Source: Microbacterium sp. LWH3-1.2
GTDB taxonomy: Bacteria > Actinomycetota > Actinomycetes > Actinomycetales > Microbacteriaceae
Assembly: GCF_040675855.1 (NCBI RefSeq)
Contig: NZ_JBEGIK010000001.1
Location: 3,870,358 to 3,934,357, forward strand
Direction of reading: 5' to 3'
Length of the DNA stretch: 64,000 bases
In this document: positions 8,067 to 16,568 of the stretch, one piece after another
Numbering within the stretch: position 1 is the stretch's first letter
How the letters are laid out: each line of letters opens with the position of its first letter
Position numbers and translations under genes: made by a program
The notes under the pieces: generated by a model
Told to the model about the DNA's origin: nothing
What the model saw: the letters and a program-made list of their open reading frames with translations, nothing else
The model's database searches: none

Positions 8067-9077
8067 TCAGCCCTTCGTGGCTCCGGCGGTGAGGCCGCCG
8101 ACGATGTACCTCTGCAGCAGCAGGAAGACGATGACGACCGGAATCGCGGCCATCACCGCCCCCGCGGCGAAGCCCGACCAGTCCGCGTAGCGCGGGTTCG
8201 ACACGAGCTTGGTCAGACCGACGACGAGCGTCTGCTTGTCGGGATCGATGAGCAGCACGCTCGCGATCATGTACTCGTTCACGATGCCGATGAACGACAG
8301 CAGTCCGACGACGGCGAGGATGGGTGCGACCAGGCGCAGGATGATCGTGAAGAAGATGCGCGCGTGGCCGGCCCCGTCGATCTTCGCCGCCTCGTCGAGC
8401 TCCTTCGGGATCGTGTTGAAGAAGCCGTACATGAGGTAGGTGTTCACGCCCAGCGCGCCGCCGAGGTAGATCAGGATCAGACCGCTCAGCGTGTTGAGTC
8501 CGATCGCCGGGAACCAGTCGCTGATGGAGCTGAACATGAGGAAGATCGCCACGACGGCAAGCATCTGCGGGAACATCTGCACGACCACGATCGTGATGAG
8601 GCCCACACGGCGGCCCGTGAAGCGCATGCGCGAGAAGGCGTACGCGGCCAGTGCCCCGATGAACACCATCGTGAATCCGGTGATCAGCGCCACGATCATG
8701 GTGTTGAGGAACCACTGCGGGTACGGGATCTGCGGGTCGGTGAGGATGCGCACGTAGCTGTCGATGCCGACCGCCGAGAACAGCTGATTGGTGCCGGTGA
8801 GGGTGCCGCTCGGGTTCAGCGACGCCGACAGCACGTAGAGCAGCGGAAAGATCGCGAATGCCGACACCACGATCGCGACGAGGTGCCGCCAGCCGGTGTC
8901 GGCGAACCACTTGCCGAACGGGCGACGGCGCACCGGCCGTTCGGCACGTGGCGAGGGCGCCATGCCCGGGGCCGCGGTCTCGAACTGCTCGGCGGCGCTG
9001 CCGCCGGCGACGGCGAGGGTCGCGTTCTGCGTGACGGTCTTGTCGGGATGGGCGAGACGGTCCTGAGATTCCGACAT
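8067..9077 (-). CDS. malG: Maltose-type ABC transporter permease MalG
   Basis: A 336-residue inner-membrane permease of the CUT1 sugar transporter class. Six transmembrane segments follow an N-terminal cytoplasmic extension of about 65 residues. The EAA loop reads ELDEAAKIDGAGHARIFF. The ORF start at 9077 has GAGGAG 10 nt upstream and lies one base after the malF stop, so the two are translated together. It partners MalF in importing maltose or maltodextrin delivered by the MalE protein encoded upstream. No ATPase gene is in the cluster; actinobacteria usually use a shared MsiK-type ATPase, which I infer here. Confidence 0.9.
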   Translation of the reverse strand: MSESQDRLAHPDKTVTQNATLAVAGGSAAEQFETAAPGMAPSPRAERPVRRRPFGKWFADTGWRHLVAIVVSAFAIFPLLYVLSASLNPSGTLTGTNQLFSAVGIDSYVRILTDPQIPYPQWFLNTMIVALITGFTMVFIGALAAYAFSRMRFTGRRVGLITIVVVQMFPQMLAVVAIFLMFSSISDWFPAIGLNTLSGLILIYLGGALGVNTYLMYGFFNTIPKELDEAAKIDGAGHARIFFTIILRLVAPILAVVGLLSFIGIVNEYMIASVLLIDPDKQTLVVGLTKLVSNPRYADWSGFAAGAVMAAIPVVIVFLLLQRYIVGGLTAGATKG

Positions 9078-9078
9078 G

Positions 9079-10698
9079 TCAGTTCAGCTCCTCGAGGGCC
9101 TTGGTCTTACGGAAACTGATCACCGCGATGACGGCGACCACGATGAAGATCAGGATCGTGAACGCCGAGGCGAGACCGTAGTCGCGGTTCTGCCCGGTGA
9201 AGGCGACCTTGTACACCATCGAGATGAGCAGGTCGGTGTGTCCCGCCGGTATCGCCGTGTCCTCGAATCGCGGACCGCCTCCGGTGAGCATGTAGATCAG
9301 GTTGAAGTTGTTGAAGTTGAAGGCGAACGACGCGATCAAGAGCGGCGTCACCGTGACGAGCAGGAGCGGCAGCTTGATGCGGCGGAAGATCTGCCACGGG
9401 CTCGCACCGTCCATCACGCCGGCTTCATTGACCTCTTCGGGGATGCCCTGCAGCGCTCCCATGCACACGAGGAACATGTACGGGAAGCCGAGCCAGAGGT
9501 TGACCAGCAGGACCGAGAACTTCGCGATCCACGGGTCGGTCAGCCAGCCGATCTCGGCTCCGCCCAGAAGGACCTGGTTGATGAACCCGAAGCTCTTGTT
9601 CATCATGCCCGCCCAGATGAGGGCCGACAGGAACGCCGGGAACGCATAGGGCAGGATCAGCATGATCCGGTACCCGTTCTTGAACCGCATCCGCGTGTTC
9701 TGGAAGAGCATCGCCAGCAGCAGACCGAGGAAGAAGGTCGTGGCCACCGAGACGATCGCGAAGACGAAGGTCCATGCCGTCACCGCCAGCAGCGGGCCGC
9801 GGATCGTCGTGTCGGTCAGGGCGCGCACGAAGTTGTCGAAGCCGACGAAGACCTGCCATCCGGGCAGCAGCTGTTCGCCGGACTCGGACGTGAAGGCGCC
9901 CTCGCCATCGTCTGTATAGACCGTCCCGGTCGTGGTGTCGGTCATCGTGTCGGCGGATGCGTCGTATACGAGGGTGGAGGTGTAGAGGTACCCCTTCTGG
10001 CCGTCCTGGGTGCGGATCGCCCCGTCATTGGGGTCGTCGGTGTACGGCACCGCGAGCTCTTCCACCTCGTTGCTGCGCGCGAGCACGTCCGCGAAGGTGA
10101 GCGTGGTCCAGCCGTCGACGGCGACGGCCTTGCCGCCCTCCATGGTGGCGTCGACCGGTTCGAGCGGCTTCAGGTTCGTGCCGAGCGACGCTTCGCCGTC
10201 GGTGGGGTCGGTCACCAGGAGGCCGAGTTCGCCGACGCGCTCGACGACGGTCACGTCGAACGTCGGCGAGTCCTCGACACGGACGAGGGATGACCGCATG
10301 AGGGACGCGATCGCCTGGTCCTTGGAGCCGTTGTGGCCGGTGCCGTAGTTGGTGAGGCCGATGTAGGCGGTGTAGCTCAGGGTGAAGATCTGGAACACGA
10401 CCAGCAGGATGATGCCCGGGGTCAGATACTTCGCCGGGATCTGCTTGCGGGAGAAGTAGATCCAGTTGACGAGGATCGTCACGGCCGTCACCAGCGTGAG
10501 GACGAGCCACTCGTTGTGCAGGAAGAGGACGAAGACGGCATAGAGCGCGACGGCGTCCACGATCGCCAGCATCACGATCTTGAGGACCAGCCAGCGGAGA
10601 CGGCCTCCGGCGGCGTCGGCCATGCGGGCGGCGCTGCGCTGCCTCGGCGTCTGCGGCGGGGCCTTCTCGTCAGTCGCGGTCGAGAGAGTATCGGTCAT
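9079..10698 (-). CDS. malF: Maltose-type ABC transporter permease MalF
   Basis: A 539-residue permease. The length and a large hydrophilic insert between the early and late membrane segments (roughly residues 115-275, Thr/Asp-rich) match the MalF P2 extracytoplasmic domain that contacts the binding protein. The EAA loop reads EEVNEAGVMDGASPWQIF. The ATG at 10698 follows GAGGA. The gene is separated from malE by an 82-nt spacer holding a perfect stem-loop, and is followed by malG with a 1-nt gap. Confidence 0.9.
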   Translation of the reverse strand: MTDTLSTATDEKAPPQTPRQRSAARMADAAGGRLRWLVLKIVMLAIVDAVALYAVFVLFLHNEWLVLTLVTAVTILVNWIYFSRKQIPAKYLTPGIILLVVFQIFTLSYTAYIGLTNYGTGHNGSKDQAIASLMRSSLVRVEDSPTFDVTVVERVGELGLLVTDPTDGEASLGTNLKPLEPVDATMEGGKAVAVDGWTTLTFADVLARSNEVEELAVPYTDDPNDGAIRTQDGQKGYLYTSTLVYDASADTMTDTTTGTVYTDDGEGAFTSESGEQLLPGWQVFVGFDNFVRALTDTTIRGPLLAVTAWTFVFAIVSVATTFFLGLLLAMLFQNTRMRFKNGYRIMLILPYAFPAFLSALIWAGMMNKSFGFINQVLLGGAEIGWLTDPWIAKFSVLLVNLWLGFPYMFLVCMGALQGIPEEVNEAGVMDGASPWQIFRRIKLPLLLVTVTPLLIASFAFNFNNFNLIYMLTGGGPRFEDTAIPAGHTDLLISMVYKVAFTGQNRDYGLASAFTILIFIVVAVIAVISFRKTKALEELN

Positions 10699-10717
10699 CG
10701 ATCATCCTCATCATCGG

Positions 10718-10751
10718 GACCGGGACGGATGCCTCGGCATCCGTCCCGGTC
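10718..10751 (-). promoter_or_regulatory. Perfect 16-bp stem-loop in malE-malF spacer
   Basis: GACCGGGACGGATGCC (10718-10733) and GGCATCCGTCCCGGTC (10736-10751) are exact complements around a 2-nt centre. There is no T tract. The position right after the binding protein gene matches the malE-malF intergenic hairpins of enterobacteria, which keep malE mRNA more abundant than the permease part. That role is inferred here. Confidence 0.6.
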
Positions 10752-10780
10752 GCCTGTCGCGGTCGTGAGACCGCAGGGTG

Positions 10781-12010
10781 TTACTTGATGGCGGCGCTCA
10801 CGTCGTCGGTGAGCTTCTGCCACGTCGCCGTCGGGTCGGCGCCGTTGATGATCGCGGCCTCGGCGATTCCCCAGTACTGCCACACGGCACCCATCGCCGG
10901 GATGGCGGGCATCGGGACGGCGTCGGCACCGACGGTCTGGAATCCGGCGATGATCGGGTCGGCGGCCGCCGTGTCGGCAGCGGCGGTGAGGGCGGGCAGC
11001 ACGTTGCCGGCCTTGAAGAGCTCGAGCTGGACGTCCTCGGTTCCGATGTAGTTGACGAGGAAGTCGTTCGCGGCGACCTTGTTGTCGGACTCGGAGCTCA
11101 CGAAGAAACCCTTGACGCCCGCGAACGGCTGAGCGGCGGCGTCGGTCGGGCTCGGGATCGGGTCGATCGCGACGTTGATGCCCGCGTCGGTCGCGACGCC
11201 GACGTTCCACGGGCCAGTCAGCCAGAAGGCCGCCTCGCCCTCGGTGAACTTCGTCTTGGCGATGTCGCCGTCGACGTCGGTGTTGACGTTGCCGGCCGCG
11301 CCCTGCGCGCCGAGCCAGGTGGCGAACTGGAAGCCGCCCTCGTTGCCGATCTGCAGGTCGGCCGGGTCGTAGTTGCCCTCGGCGTCGGTGCCGAACACCG
11401 GCGCCCCGAACGCGGTCTGGAACGGGTACAGGTGGTACGGGTCGCCCTCGACGCCCTGCTGGACGACGAACGGGGAGGTGAGGCCGGCGGCCTGGCCCTT
11501 CGCGATCATGTCGTCGAAGCTCGTGGCCGGCTCGGGGATGATGTCGGCGTTGCGGAGGATCGCGATGTTCTCGACGGCGTACGGGAGCATGTAGGTCGTG
11601 CCCTCGTAGGTCGACGCCTGCAGCGCGACCGGGAGGTAGTCGCCGGCGGTGTCGCCGAGCTCGATCGGAGCCACCACGCCGTTGGTCGACAGCTCGCCGA
11701 GCCAGTCGTGGGCGCCCATGACCACGTCGGGGCCCTTGCCCGTCGGAGCCTGCTGGATGAAGTCGTCCTTGATCTTGCCGGTGTCCTTGCCCACCAGGTC
11801 GACCTTGACGCCGGTCTTCTCGCTGTACGCGTCGGCCGCGCCCTTCAGCGCATCGACGCGCTCGGAGTCGACCCAGACGGTCAGCGTCGACGTGGCGTCG
11901 CCCTCGTCGGTCGAACCGGCGTCGTTTGCGCTGCCCGCGCAGCCCGCGAGGACGATCGATGCGACGGCGAGACCGCCGAGCGCGAGCCAGCTCTTCTTGT
12001 TCACCTTCAT
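10781..12010 (-). CDS. malE: Maltose/maltodextrin ABC transporter substrate-binding lipoprotein MalE
   Basis: A 409-residue family 1 sugar-binding lipoprotein. The signal peptide ends in the lipobox VLAGC (Cys near 24), followed by a Ser/Asp/Thr linker. The segment VVMGAHDWLGELSTNGVVAP corresponds to the WAHD/G-G-Y region that lines the maltodextrin site in MalE, which is why I favour maltodextrin over other sugars. The ATG at 12010 has GAGAGG about 10 nt upstream. A LacI-family operator lies 84 bp upstream. It is the first gene of malE-malF-malG. Confidence 0.9.
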   Translation of the reverse strand: MKVNKKSWLALGGLAVASIVLAGCAGSANDAGSTDEGDATSTLTVWVDSERVDALKGAADAYSEKTGVKVDLVGKDTGKIKDDFIQQAPTGKGPDVVMGAHDWLGELSTNGVVAPIELGDTAGDYLPVALQASTYEGTTYMLPYAVENIAILRNADIIPEPATSFDDMIAKGQAAGLTSPFVVQQGVEGDPYHLYPFQTAFGAPVFGTDAEGNYDPADLQIGNEGGFQFATWLGAQGAAGNVNTDVDGDIAKTKFTEGEAAFWLTGPWNVGVATDAGINVAIDPIPSPTDAAAQPFAGVKGFFVSSESDNKVAANDFLVNYIGTEDVQLELFKAGNVLPALTAAADTAAADPIIAGFQTVGADAVPMPAIPAMGAVWQYWGIAEAAIINGADPTATWQKLTDDVSAAIK

Positions 12011-12093
12011 CGGTGCAGTGCCTCTCTGGAGTGCTGAGTGAGTCCGGCCGCACTGCCGGTCGCGACGGTGCGGGTTCGACTCTCGCTGCGAAA

Positions 12094-12107
12094 TGCAAGC
12101 GCTTACA
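12094..12107. promoter_or_regulatory. LacI-family operator upstream of malE
   Basis: TGCAAGCGCTTACA contains the symmetric AAGCGCTT core typical of LacI/GalR/MalR operators. It sits between divergent malE and yajQ. No LacI-type regulator gene is in the window, so the repressor must be encoded elsewhere. Confidence 0.65.
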
Positions 12108-12260
12108 TTTGTAACTCAGCACTCGTCATATGGCAACACCGGGTTCGGATCGATATCTCGCCGTGACTTTCAGGGCCCGTTTGGAATCGCTTGCACGGAG
12201 GCGGCGACGAGAATGGCGTGCAGCAGCACCCGTTCTCCCGCGCCGCGCGACAGCCGCAGA

Positions 12261-12266
12261 TAGACT
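12261..12266 (+). promoter_or_regulatory. -10 box TAGACT for yajQ
   Basis: TAGACT lies 7 nt before the yajQ ATG; no Shine-Dalgarno is present, consistent with a leaderless mRNA. Confidence 0.5.
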
Positions 12267-12273
12267 GCCCGCC

Positions 12274-12762
12274 ATGGCAGATTCTTCGTTCGACATCGTC
12301 AGCAAGGTCGACCACCAGGAGGCGGAGAACGCCCTCAACCAGGCCCGCAAAGAGATCGAGCAGCGCTACGACTTCAAGGGCACCGGGGCCTCCATCGAGT
12401 GGAGCGGCGAGTCCGTGCTCATCAAGGCGAGCACCGAGGACCGCGCGAACGCCGTCCTCGACGTCTTCCAGTCCAAGCTCATCAAGCGGGGCATCTCCCT
12501 GAAGAGCCTCGACTCGGGCGAACCCTTCGCCAGCGGCAAGGAGTACCGCATCGTCTCGACCATCAAGGACGGCATCTCGTCGGAGAACGCGAAGAAGATC
12601 TCGAAGATCATCCGCGACGAGGGCCCCAAGTCGGTGAAGTCGCAGATCCAGGGCGACGAGCTGCGCGTGCAGTCGAAGTCCCGCGACGACCTGCAGGAGG
12701 TGCAGCGCCTGCTCAAGGCCGCCGACCTCGACGTCGACCTCCAGTTCGTCAACTACCGCTGA
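12274..12762 (+). CDS. yajQ: YajQ family nucleotide-binding protein
   Basis: A 162-residue UPF0234/YajQ protein. The family has two ferredoxin-like domains; members bind RNA/nucleotides, and c-di-GMP in Xanthomonas. Recognised from the start [13 protein letters not shown], the [10 protein letters not shown] motif, the [14 protein letters not shown] block and the C-terminal DLQFVNYR. The length is standard. The ATG at 12274 follows a TAGACT -10 box by 7 nt; upstream in-frame starts lie before that box and are rejected. The 3' end overlaps the convergent integrase gene by 10 bp, so the accessory island abuts an intact yajQ. Confidence 0.93.
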   Translation: MADSSFDIVSKVDHQEAENALNQARKEIEQRYDFKGTGASIEWSGESVLIKASTEDRANAVLDVFQSKLIKRGISLKSLDSGEPFASGKEYRIVSTIKDGISSENAKKISKIIRDEGPKSVKSQIQGDELRVQSKSRDDLQEVQRLLKAADLDVDLQFVNYR

Positions 12763-13886
12763 CGCGAGCCGCTGACCTGGGGTTTTTTGGTTTCAGTCCG
12801 CACGGAGTCCGCAGAATTGCGGATCTCCGTCATGAACGACGCGGTTGCGGACCGTGTTTTGTCCTCCGCGGACGGCCAGAGGTGGCTATAGACGTTCAGC
12901 GTGATGGACGGCGTGGAGTGTCCGAGCGCGCGCTGCACGGTGACGACATCGCAGCCCTGCGCGATCAGGTTCGACGCGAACGTGTGGCGAAGCGTGTGCA
13001 GGGTGATCTCGTCAGAGAGGCCAATGGCTTGCCGGATGCGGCGCCACTCCTCCGCAGCGTTGTTGCGGTGCCAGAGCCGGCCGAGCGGGGTGACGAAGAG
13101 CTGCTCGTCGTGATCGGTGACGTTCTGGCGTTGGACGTGAGCGGCCAGTGACGCCATCAGCTCGTCGGGGACGTAGACCGTGCGCTCGGATTCGTACTTG
13201 GGCGGCACGATCTGGGCGGTGGTGTTCGTCGCGCCCTGCACCTGGCGGGCGACGCTGATCGAGCGCCCGAGAAAGTTCACATCCCGCAGCTGCAGCCCGG
13301 CAGCCTCGCCGAGCCGCAAGCCGGCGAAGACGCAGACCTCGACGAAGCCGCGGAAGTCAGCGGCCGCCTCGAGCGCGGCGTTGACCTCCTCCGCGGACAT
13401 GATCCGCATGGCGGCCTCGGCCTTCCGACCCCGAGGGGCTTTGACGCCCACGGCCGGGCTCGACGCGATGACCTTGTCGGCGACGGCAGCGCGGAACGAC
13501 ATCTGCACGTAGTTGAGGCGCGTCCTGATGGTGGAAGCTGCCAGCCCGCGTTTCGACTCCGCGGCCACCCACGCCTGGACATGCGACGACTTGATGCCCG
13601 CGATCGGGCCGTCGCGCCACGGGACGCTCTGCACCGCGACGGCCGCCGCCTCGTGGGTGCCCACCGCCCAGGACTGTCGCTCCATCCACCGGGTCGCCCA
13701 TTCGTCCCAGGTGATTCGTCCCGCTTTGGGGTCGACATACTGCCCGGTGACGACGGCGGCCGCGACTTCGTCGAGCCACCGTTGCGCATCGCGCTTGAGA
13801 GTGAAGTGACGGGCGTGCTCCCGTCCGGCGTCATCGCGGTAGCGGGCGCGCCAGACGCCGTCAGTTCTCTGCTTGATCGATGCCAT
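12753..13886 (-). CDS. Tyrosine recombinase / phage-type integrase
   Basis: A 377-residue site-specific recombinase with an N-terminal arm-binding/AP2-like part (about 1-55), SAM-like core-binding domain (about 60-150) and catalytic domain. The catalytic set is visible: Arg191 in GLRLGE, His297 and Arg300 in HTLRH, His323 in LGHST and Tyr333 in NVYSH. The ATG at 13886 has GGAGGAA five bases upstream. The start lies within the 3' end of the XRE gene (26-bp overlap), giving a coupled regulator-integrase unit. It is probably active by sequence. No att repeat was found, and no tRNA sits beside it. Confidence 0.92.
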   Translation of the reverse strand: MASIKQRTDGVWRARYRDDAGREHARHFTLKRDAQRWLDEVAAAVVTGQYVDPKAGRITWDEWATRWMERQSWAVGTHEAAAVAVQSVPWRDGPIAGIKSSHVQAWVAAESKRGLAASTIRTRLNYVQMSFRAAVADKVIASSPAVGVKAPRGRKAEAAMRIMSAEEVNAALEAAADFRGFVEVCVFAGLRLGEAAGLQLRDVNFLGRSISVARQVQGATNTTAQIVPPKYESERTVYVPDELMASLAAHVQRQNVTDHDEQLFVTPLGRLWHRNNAAEEWRRIRQAIGLSDEITLHTLRHTFASNLIAQGCDVVTVQRALGHSTPSITLNVYSHLWPSAEDKTRSATASFMTEIRNSADSVRTETKKPQVSGSRQR

Positions 13887-14457
13887 CGTCTTCCTCCGCC
13901 CGGTCGCCGCGGTCGCGTTTGGCCTCCTCGATCACCTCGCGGACGCGCGCGAGGAAGGCGTCGGTGTGGACGCTGGAGGCGGCATGGGTTCTGTTCAACC
14001 ATCCACCCGCTTCGCTGATGCCGCGTTGGTTCGCCTCGGCGCGGGCGAGCCCGTCCAGCGCGGCGTCGATGGCACTTCGGGTCACGATGGTGAGCGAATC
14101 TTTGGGCCACTCGGACTCGGGTCGGTCGTCGATCGCGCGGGCGAGCCTCAGTTGTGCATCGAATGCCACTCCGGCGAGTTCGGCGATCTCGTCGAGCAGG
14201 TTGGCGAAGTCGACCACTTCGGCGTGGAGGTCGAGCTCTTGAGGTGTTGCGAGCAGCAGATCCGGATTGATCCGCAGCACAACGCCGAGTCCTTCCGCTT
14301 CGGTGAGGCGCAACGGTCGCTCACCCTTCTCGACCGACCACACAGTGGCTTGGGACCACTTGAAACCTCGCGCGCGCATAGCCTCGGCGAGATCCTTCTG
14401 GCTCATGCCGTTTCTGATGCGGGTGAGGTTCGTGCCGATCTGCTCGTCTGTCGCCAT
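13861..14457 (-). CDS. XRE-family helix-turn-helix regulator
   Basis: A 198-residue protein. The first ~65 residues form an XRE/Cro-C1 HTH (GTNLTRIRNGMSQKDLAEAM, then WSQATVWSVEKGERPL). The rest is helical and acidic at the end, without a recognised domain. It is likely the control gene of the integrase island: it is divergent from the small HTH gene and directly precedes the integrase, overlapping it by 26 bp. A promoter with TACAAT lies 25 nt upstream of the ATG. Repressor or activator role is unknown. Confidence 0.8.
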   Translation of the reverse strand: MATDEQIGTNLTRIRNGMSQKDLAEAMRARGFKWSQATVWSVEKGERPLRLTEAEGLGVVLRINPDLLLATPQELDLHAEVVDFANLLDEIAELAGVAFDAQLRLARAIDDRPESEWPKDSLTIVTRSAIDAALDGLARAEANQRGISEAGGWLNRTHAASSVHTDAFLARVREVIEEAKRDRGDRAEEDDGIDQAEN

Positions 14458-14481
14458 GGTCGGATGCTACTACGCACGGCT

Positions 14482-14510
14482 ATTGTAGGCGACTAGAGAT
14501 TGTGGTTCAC
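14482..14510 (-). promoter_or_regulatory. Promoter for XRE regulator (GTGAAC-N17-TACAAT)
   Basis: On the minus strand GTGAAC (14510-14505) and TACAAT (14487-14482) are separated by 17 nt, a good sigma-70-type pair. It lies in the divergent spacer shared with the small HTH gene. Confidence 0.55.
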
Positions 14511-14552
14511 TAAGCTATCCAGTTGGCTTCAACTAGCAAGGCGGGTGATGAG

Positions 14553-14735
14553 ATGGATCGCATTCTGTTCCTGGACGAGGTGGCCGAGCGCCTGCGGCGG
14601 ACTCCAGCGCAGCTGAGGTGGATGCTGCACACGGGCTCGGCACCGAAGTCGGCAATGATCGCCGGCAGGCGGTGCTGGCGGGAGTCTGACGTGGAGAAGT
14701 TCATCGCGGACGCGTTCGCTGACTCGCAGGGCTGA
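14553..14735 (+). CDS. Small MerR/AlpA-like helix-turn-helix protein (possible excisionase)
   Basis: A 60-residue basic protein with the HTH_17 pattern: FLDEVAERLRRTPAQLRWML as the helix pair, then GRRCWRESDVEKF as the wing and C-terminal helix. This layout is shared by recombination directionality factors and AlpA-type regulators. The ATG at 14553 is preceded by GGCGGG at about 9 nt; a TTG 30 nt upstream is possible but weaker. Placement opposite the XRE-integrase pair suggests an excision factor; function is inferred. Confidence 0.65.
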   Translation: MDRILFLDEVAERLRRTPAQLRWMLHTGSAPKSAMIAGRRCWRESDVEKFIADAFADSQG

Positions 14736-14991
14736 GGACGGTACGACGTCCGCACCTCCACAGCGTTGCTGATAGGTCGTGGGGTGGGCATCGGCTCGAT
14801 AGGCGGCAAGCCACGGCCGGAGCGTGGGAGATGTCAATGTGGAGCACGCGCAGCGGAGCGAGCATGAACGACATTGACCTCGCCAAGCGCAGGCTGAGGA
14901 TGGGCCGTCGAGGCGATGGCCTGTCGTGATCGCGTGCGAGTTCCGCTGACGACGCGGCCCTGACCGCCGCTGGGCGGTAAGGAGGTCCGTG
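14736..14991. other. Gene-poor segment of the integrase island
   Basis: No supported gene is visible. A 21-codon ATG frame at 14863 lacks a Shine-Dalgarno and is probably chance. The stretch leads into the IS110-like fragment, whose AAGGAGG ribosome site is at 14979-14985. Confidence 0.4.
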
Positions 14992-15135
14992 ATGTTTGCT
15001 TCAAGCGCCGCTGGCGCCTTCGACCCTCGTCGTGGCCGTTGATCCGGGGAAGGTGATGAATCGCGTCTGGGTCAGTGACGGGGCGGGCCCGGTGACCGAG
15101 CCGGTCTCGATGCCTGTCTCGCGCCGGGCCGCGCA
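14992..15135 (+). mobile_element. 5' fragment of an IS110-family transposase gene (frameshifted, truncated)
   Basis: AAGGAGG precedes an ATG at 14992 whose frame ends after 16 codons. One base over, the frame reads [18 protein letters not shown] and then a segment with [12 protein letters not shown]. The VAVDPGK motif carrying the first catalytic Asp of the DEDD domain, and the following TEPVS block, match the N-terminus of actinobacterial IS110-type transposases. The fragment stops after about 45 codons at a junction with selO-derived DNA near 15131. No second half is present, so the element is dead. Confidence 0.6.
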
Positions 15136-15314
15136 GCATCGGCCCGACGACGCCAAAGCCGTCGACGCGTGACATCGAGGTGGGGCCGATCCCCTTCAGA
15201 TGCAGATCGCGCAGGCGCCCCGACCCGTCGCGGCGATCGCCGAGAAGCGCCGCGCGACCGTCGCCGAGGATCGGCTTGTACACCCCCCCCACTGAGGGAA
15301 GGCCTCCGCCCAGA
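15131..15314 (-). pseudogene. Truncated selO fragment
   Basis: The minus strand encodes [19 protein letters not shown], then [19 protein letters not shown] and VVGPMLR. This is clearly homologous to residues about 110-165 of the intact SelO encoded at 39608-41119. An eight-G run at 15284-15291 replaces the six expected and shifts frame. Just upstream, 15297-15313 is identical over 17 bases to the part of intact selO that encodes WAEAF, far downstream in that gene, so pieces are deleted and reordered. Its other end joins the IS110-like fragment. Confidence 0.75.
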
Positions 15315-15347
15315 CGCGCTCGAGCACCGGCGCTTCATGCGCGAGGG

Positions 15348-16553
15348 TCACGCGCGCTGTCGCTGCAGCGCGCGTCCCAGCCGCGCCGCGGCCTCAGTGA
15401 GCTGGTCCTGAGAAGTGTCCCCGAAGGCGAGTCGCAGATGGCGTGCAGCATCCGTCCCGGGTCCTGAGGGGAAGAAGGCGCCGCGCTGATATTCGACGCC
15501 CTCGGCGCTCGCGTCGGCGGCGAGGCGGTCGGCGTCGACGCTCGCATCACGCAGCCGCGGCCACAGGAACAGGCCGCCGCCGGGCACCTCGACGTCGAAG
15601 GCACCGGGCGCCTCCCGATCGATCGCCTCCGCGAGCGTGCGGGCACGCGACGCGTACGTCGCCCGCGCGCGGTCGAGGGTCCGATCGAAGAGGCCGGGAT
15701 CCTGCGTCAGCAGCTCGGCCACGACGGCCTGCACGAACGTGGACGAGTGCGAGTCCTGACGGCTCCGCAGCGCGACGATGTCGGGCGTCAGCGACTCCGG
15801 CAGCACGAGCCATCCCAGCCGCAGTCCGGGGCCGAGGGTCTTCGTGAATGTGTTGATGTGAATGACGCGCTCGGAGTGGTTGAACGGCTCCTCCTTCGGC
15901 GCCCGACCGCTGAACCGCAGCTCACGATAGGGGTTGTCGGCGAACACGACGAAGCCGTAGTGCTCCGCGAGCCGCACCAGCTCGCGGCGGCCCTCGAGCG
16001 GCAGCGATCCCTGCGTCGGGTTGTGGAAGTCGGGCACCGTGTACAGCGCCGCCGGACGCGCGCCGCCCTTCAGGAGCCCGCTCAGCTCCTCGATGTCGAT
16101 GCCGTGCGCACCCACCCGCACCGGAAGCGTGCGCCCAGCCGACAGCTCGAGGCCCCGCAGGAACAGCGGGAAGATCGGGTTGTCGACCGCCACGAGGTCG
16201 CCGCGCTCGACGGTCGTCTGGATCGCGAGCGCGAGCCCGTGGAAGCCGCCGTTGGTCACGACGATGCGCGAGACCGGCACGCCCTCGCGGGCCGCGATCC
16301 ACTCCCGCAGCGCCGGAATACCCTCCGTCCGCGAGTACTGCAGTGCCGGCAGTCCGGGTTGTGACAGCACACGAGCGGTCGCCTCGGCGAGCTCGCGCGC
16401 GGGCAGCACGGCGGGATCCGGGATGCCGCCGAGCAGCTCGATCGCATCGGCTCGGCGCTCGCGGAGCGTCTGGTCGCCGAAGCCCTTCGGAGCGGTGAAC
16501 GCGCTCACCAGCGCGGTGCGGCGATCGAGTGCGGGCAGCGTGTCGAGGGTCAT
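15348..16553 (-). CDS. PLP-dependent aminotransferase class I/II (2-aminoadipate/MocR catalytic type)
   Basis: A 401-residue fold-type I aminotransferase resembling the catalytic half of MocR regulators and 2-aminoadipate/aromatic aminotransferases; no HTH domain is present. Visible sites are PDFHNPTQ at 174-181 (the Asn of the PLP-ring region), Asp206 in ADNPYRE, and the Schiff-base Lys238 in FTKTLGPGLRLGW. The ATG at 16553 has GGAG upstream. It is the last gene of the leftward transporter cluster, 15 nt after the dual ATPase, so it probably acts on an imported peptide-derived or modified amino acid. Substrate unknown. Confidence 0.85.
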   Translation of the reverse strand: MTLDTLPALDRRTALVSAFTAPKGFGDQTLRERRADAIELLGGIPDPAVLPARELAEATARVLSQPGLPALQYSRTEGIPALREWIAAREGVPVSRIVVTNGGFHGLALAIQTTVERGDLVAVDNPIFPLFLRGLELSAGRTLPVRVGAHGIDIEELSGLLKGGARPAALYTVPDFHNPTQGSLPLEGRRELVRLAEHYGFVVFADNPYRELRFSGRAPKEEPFNHSERVIHINTFTKTLGPGLRLGWLVLPESLTPDIVALRSRQDSHSSTFVQAVVAELLTQDPGLFDRTLDRARATYASRARTLAEAIDREAPGAFDVEVPGGGLFLWPRLRDASVDADRLAADASAEGVEYQRGAFFPSGPGTDAARHLRLAFGDTSQDQLTEAAARLGRALQRQRA

Positions 16554-16568
16554 TCCAGACTCCAGTTC

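Noticed and set aside
12763..12800. Terminator for yajQ at the GGGGTTTTTT tract
   Set aside because: There is a T run but no stem before it, and the stretch codes for the integrase C-terminus on the other strand.
14834..15130. C-terminal part of the 152-codon minus-strand frame that starts in the selO fragment
   Set aside because: Beyond the SelO-like residues the frame runs antisense into the IS110 fragment and island DNA and is meaningless read-through.
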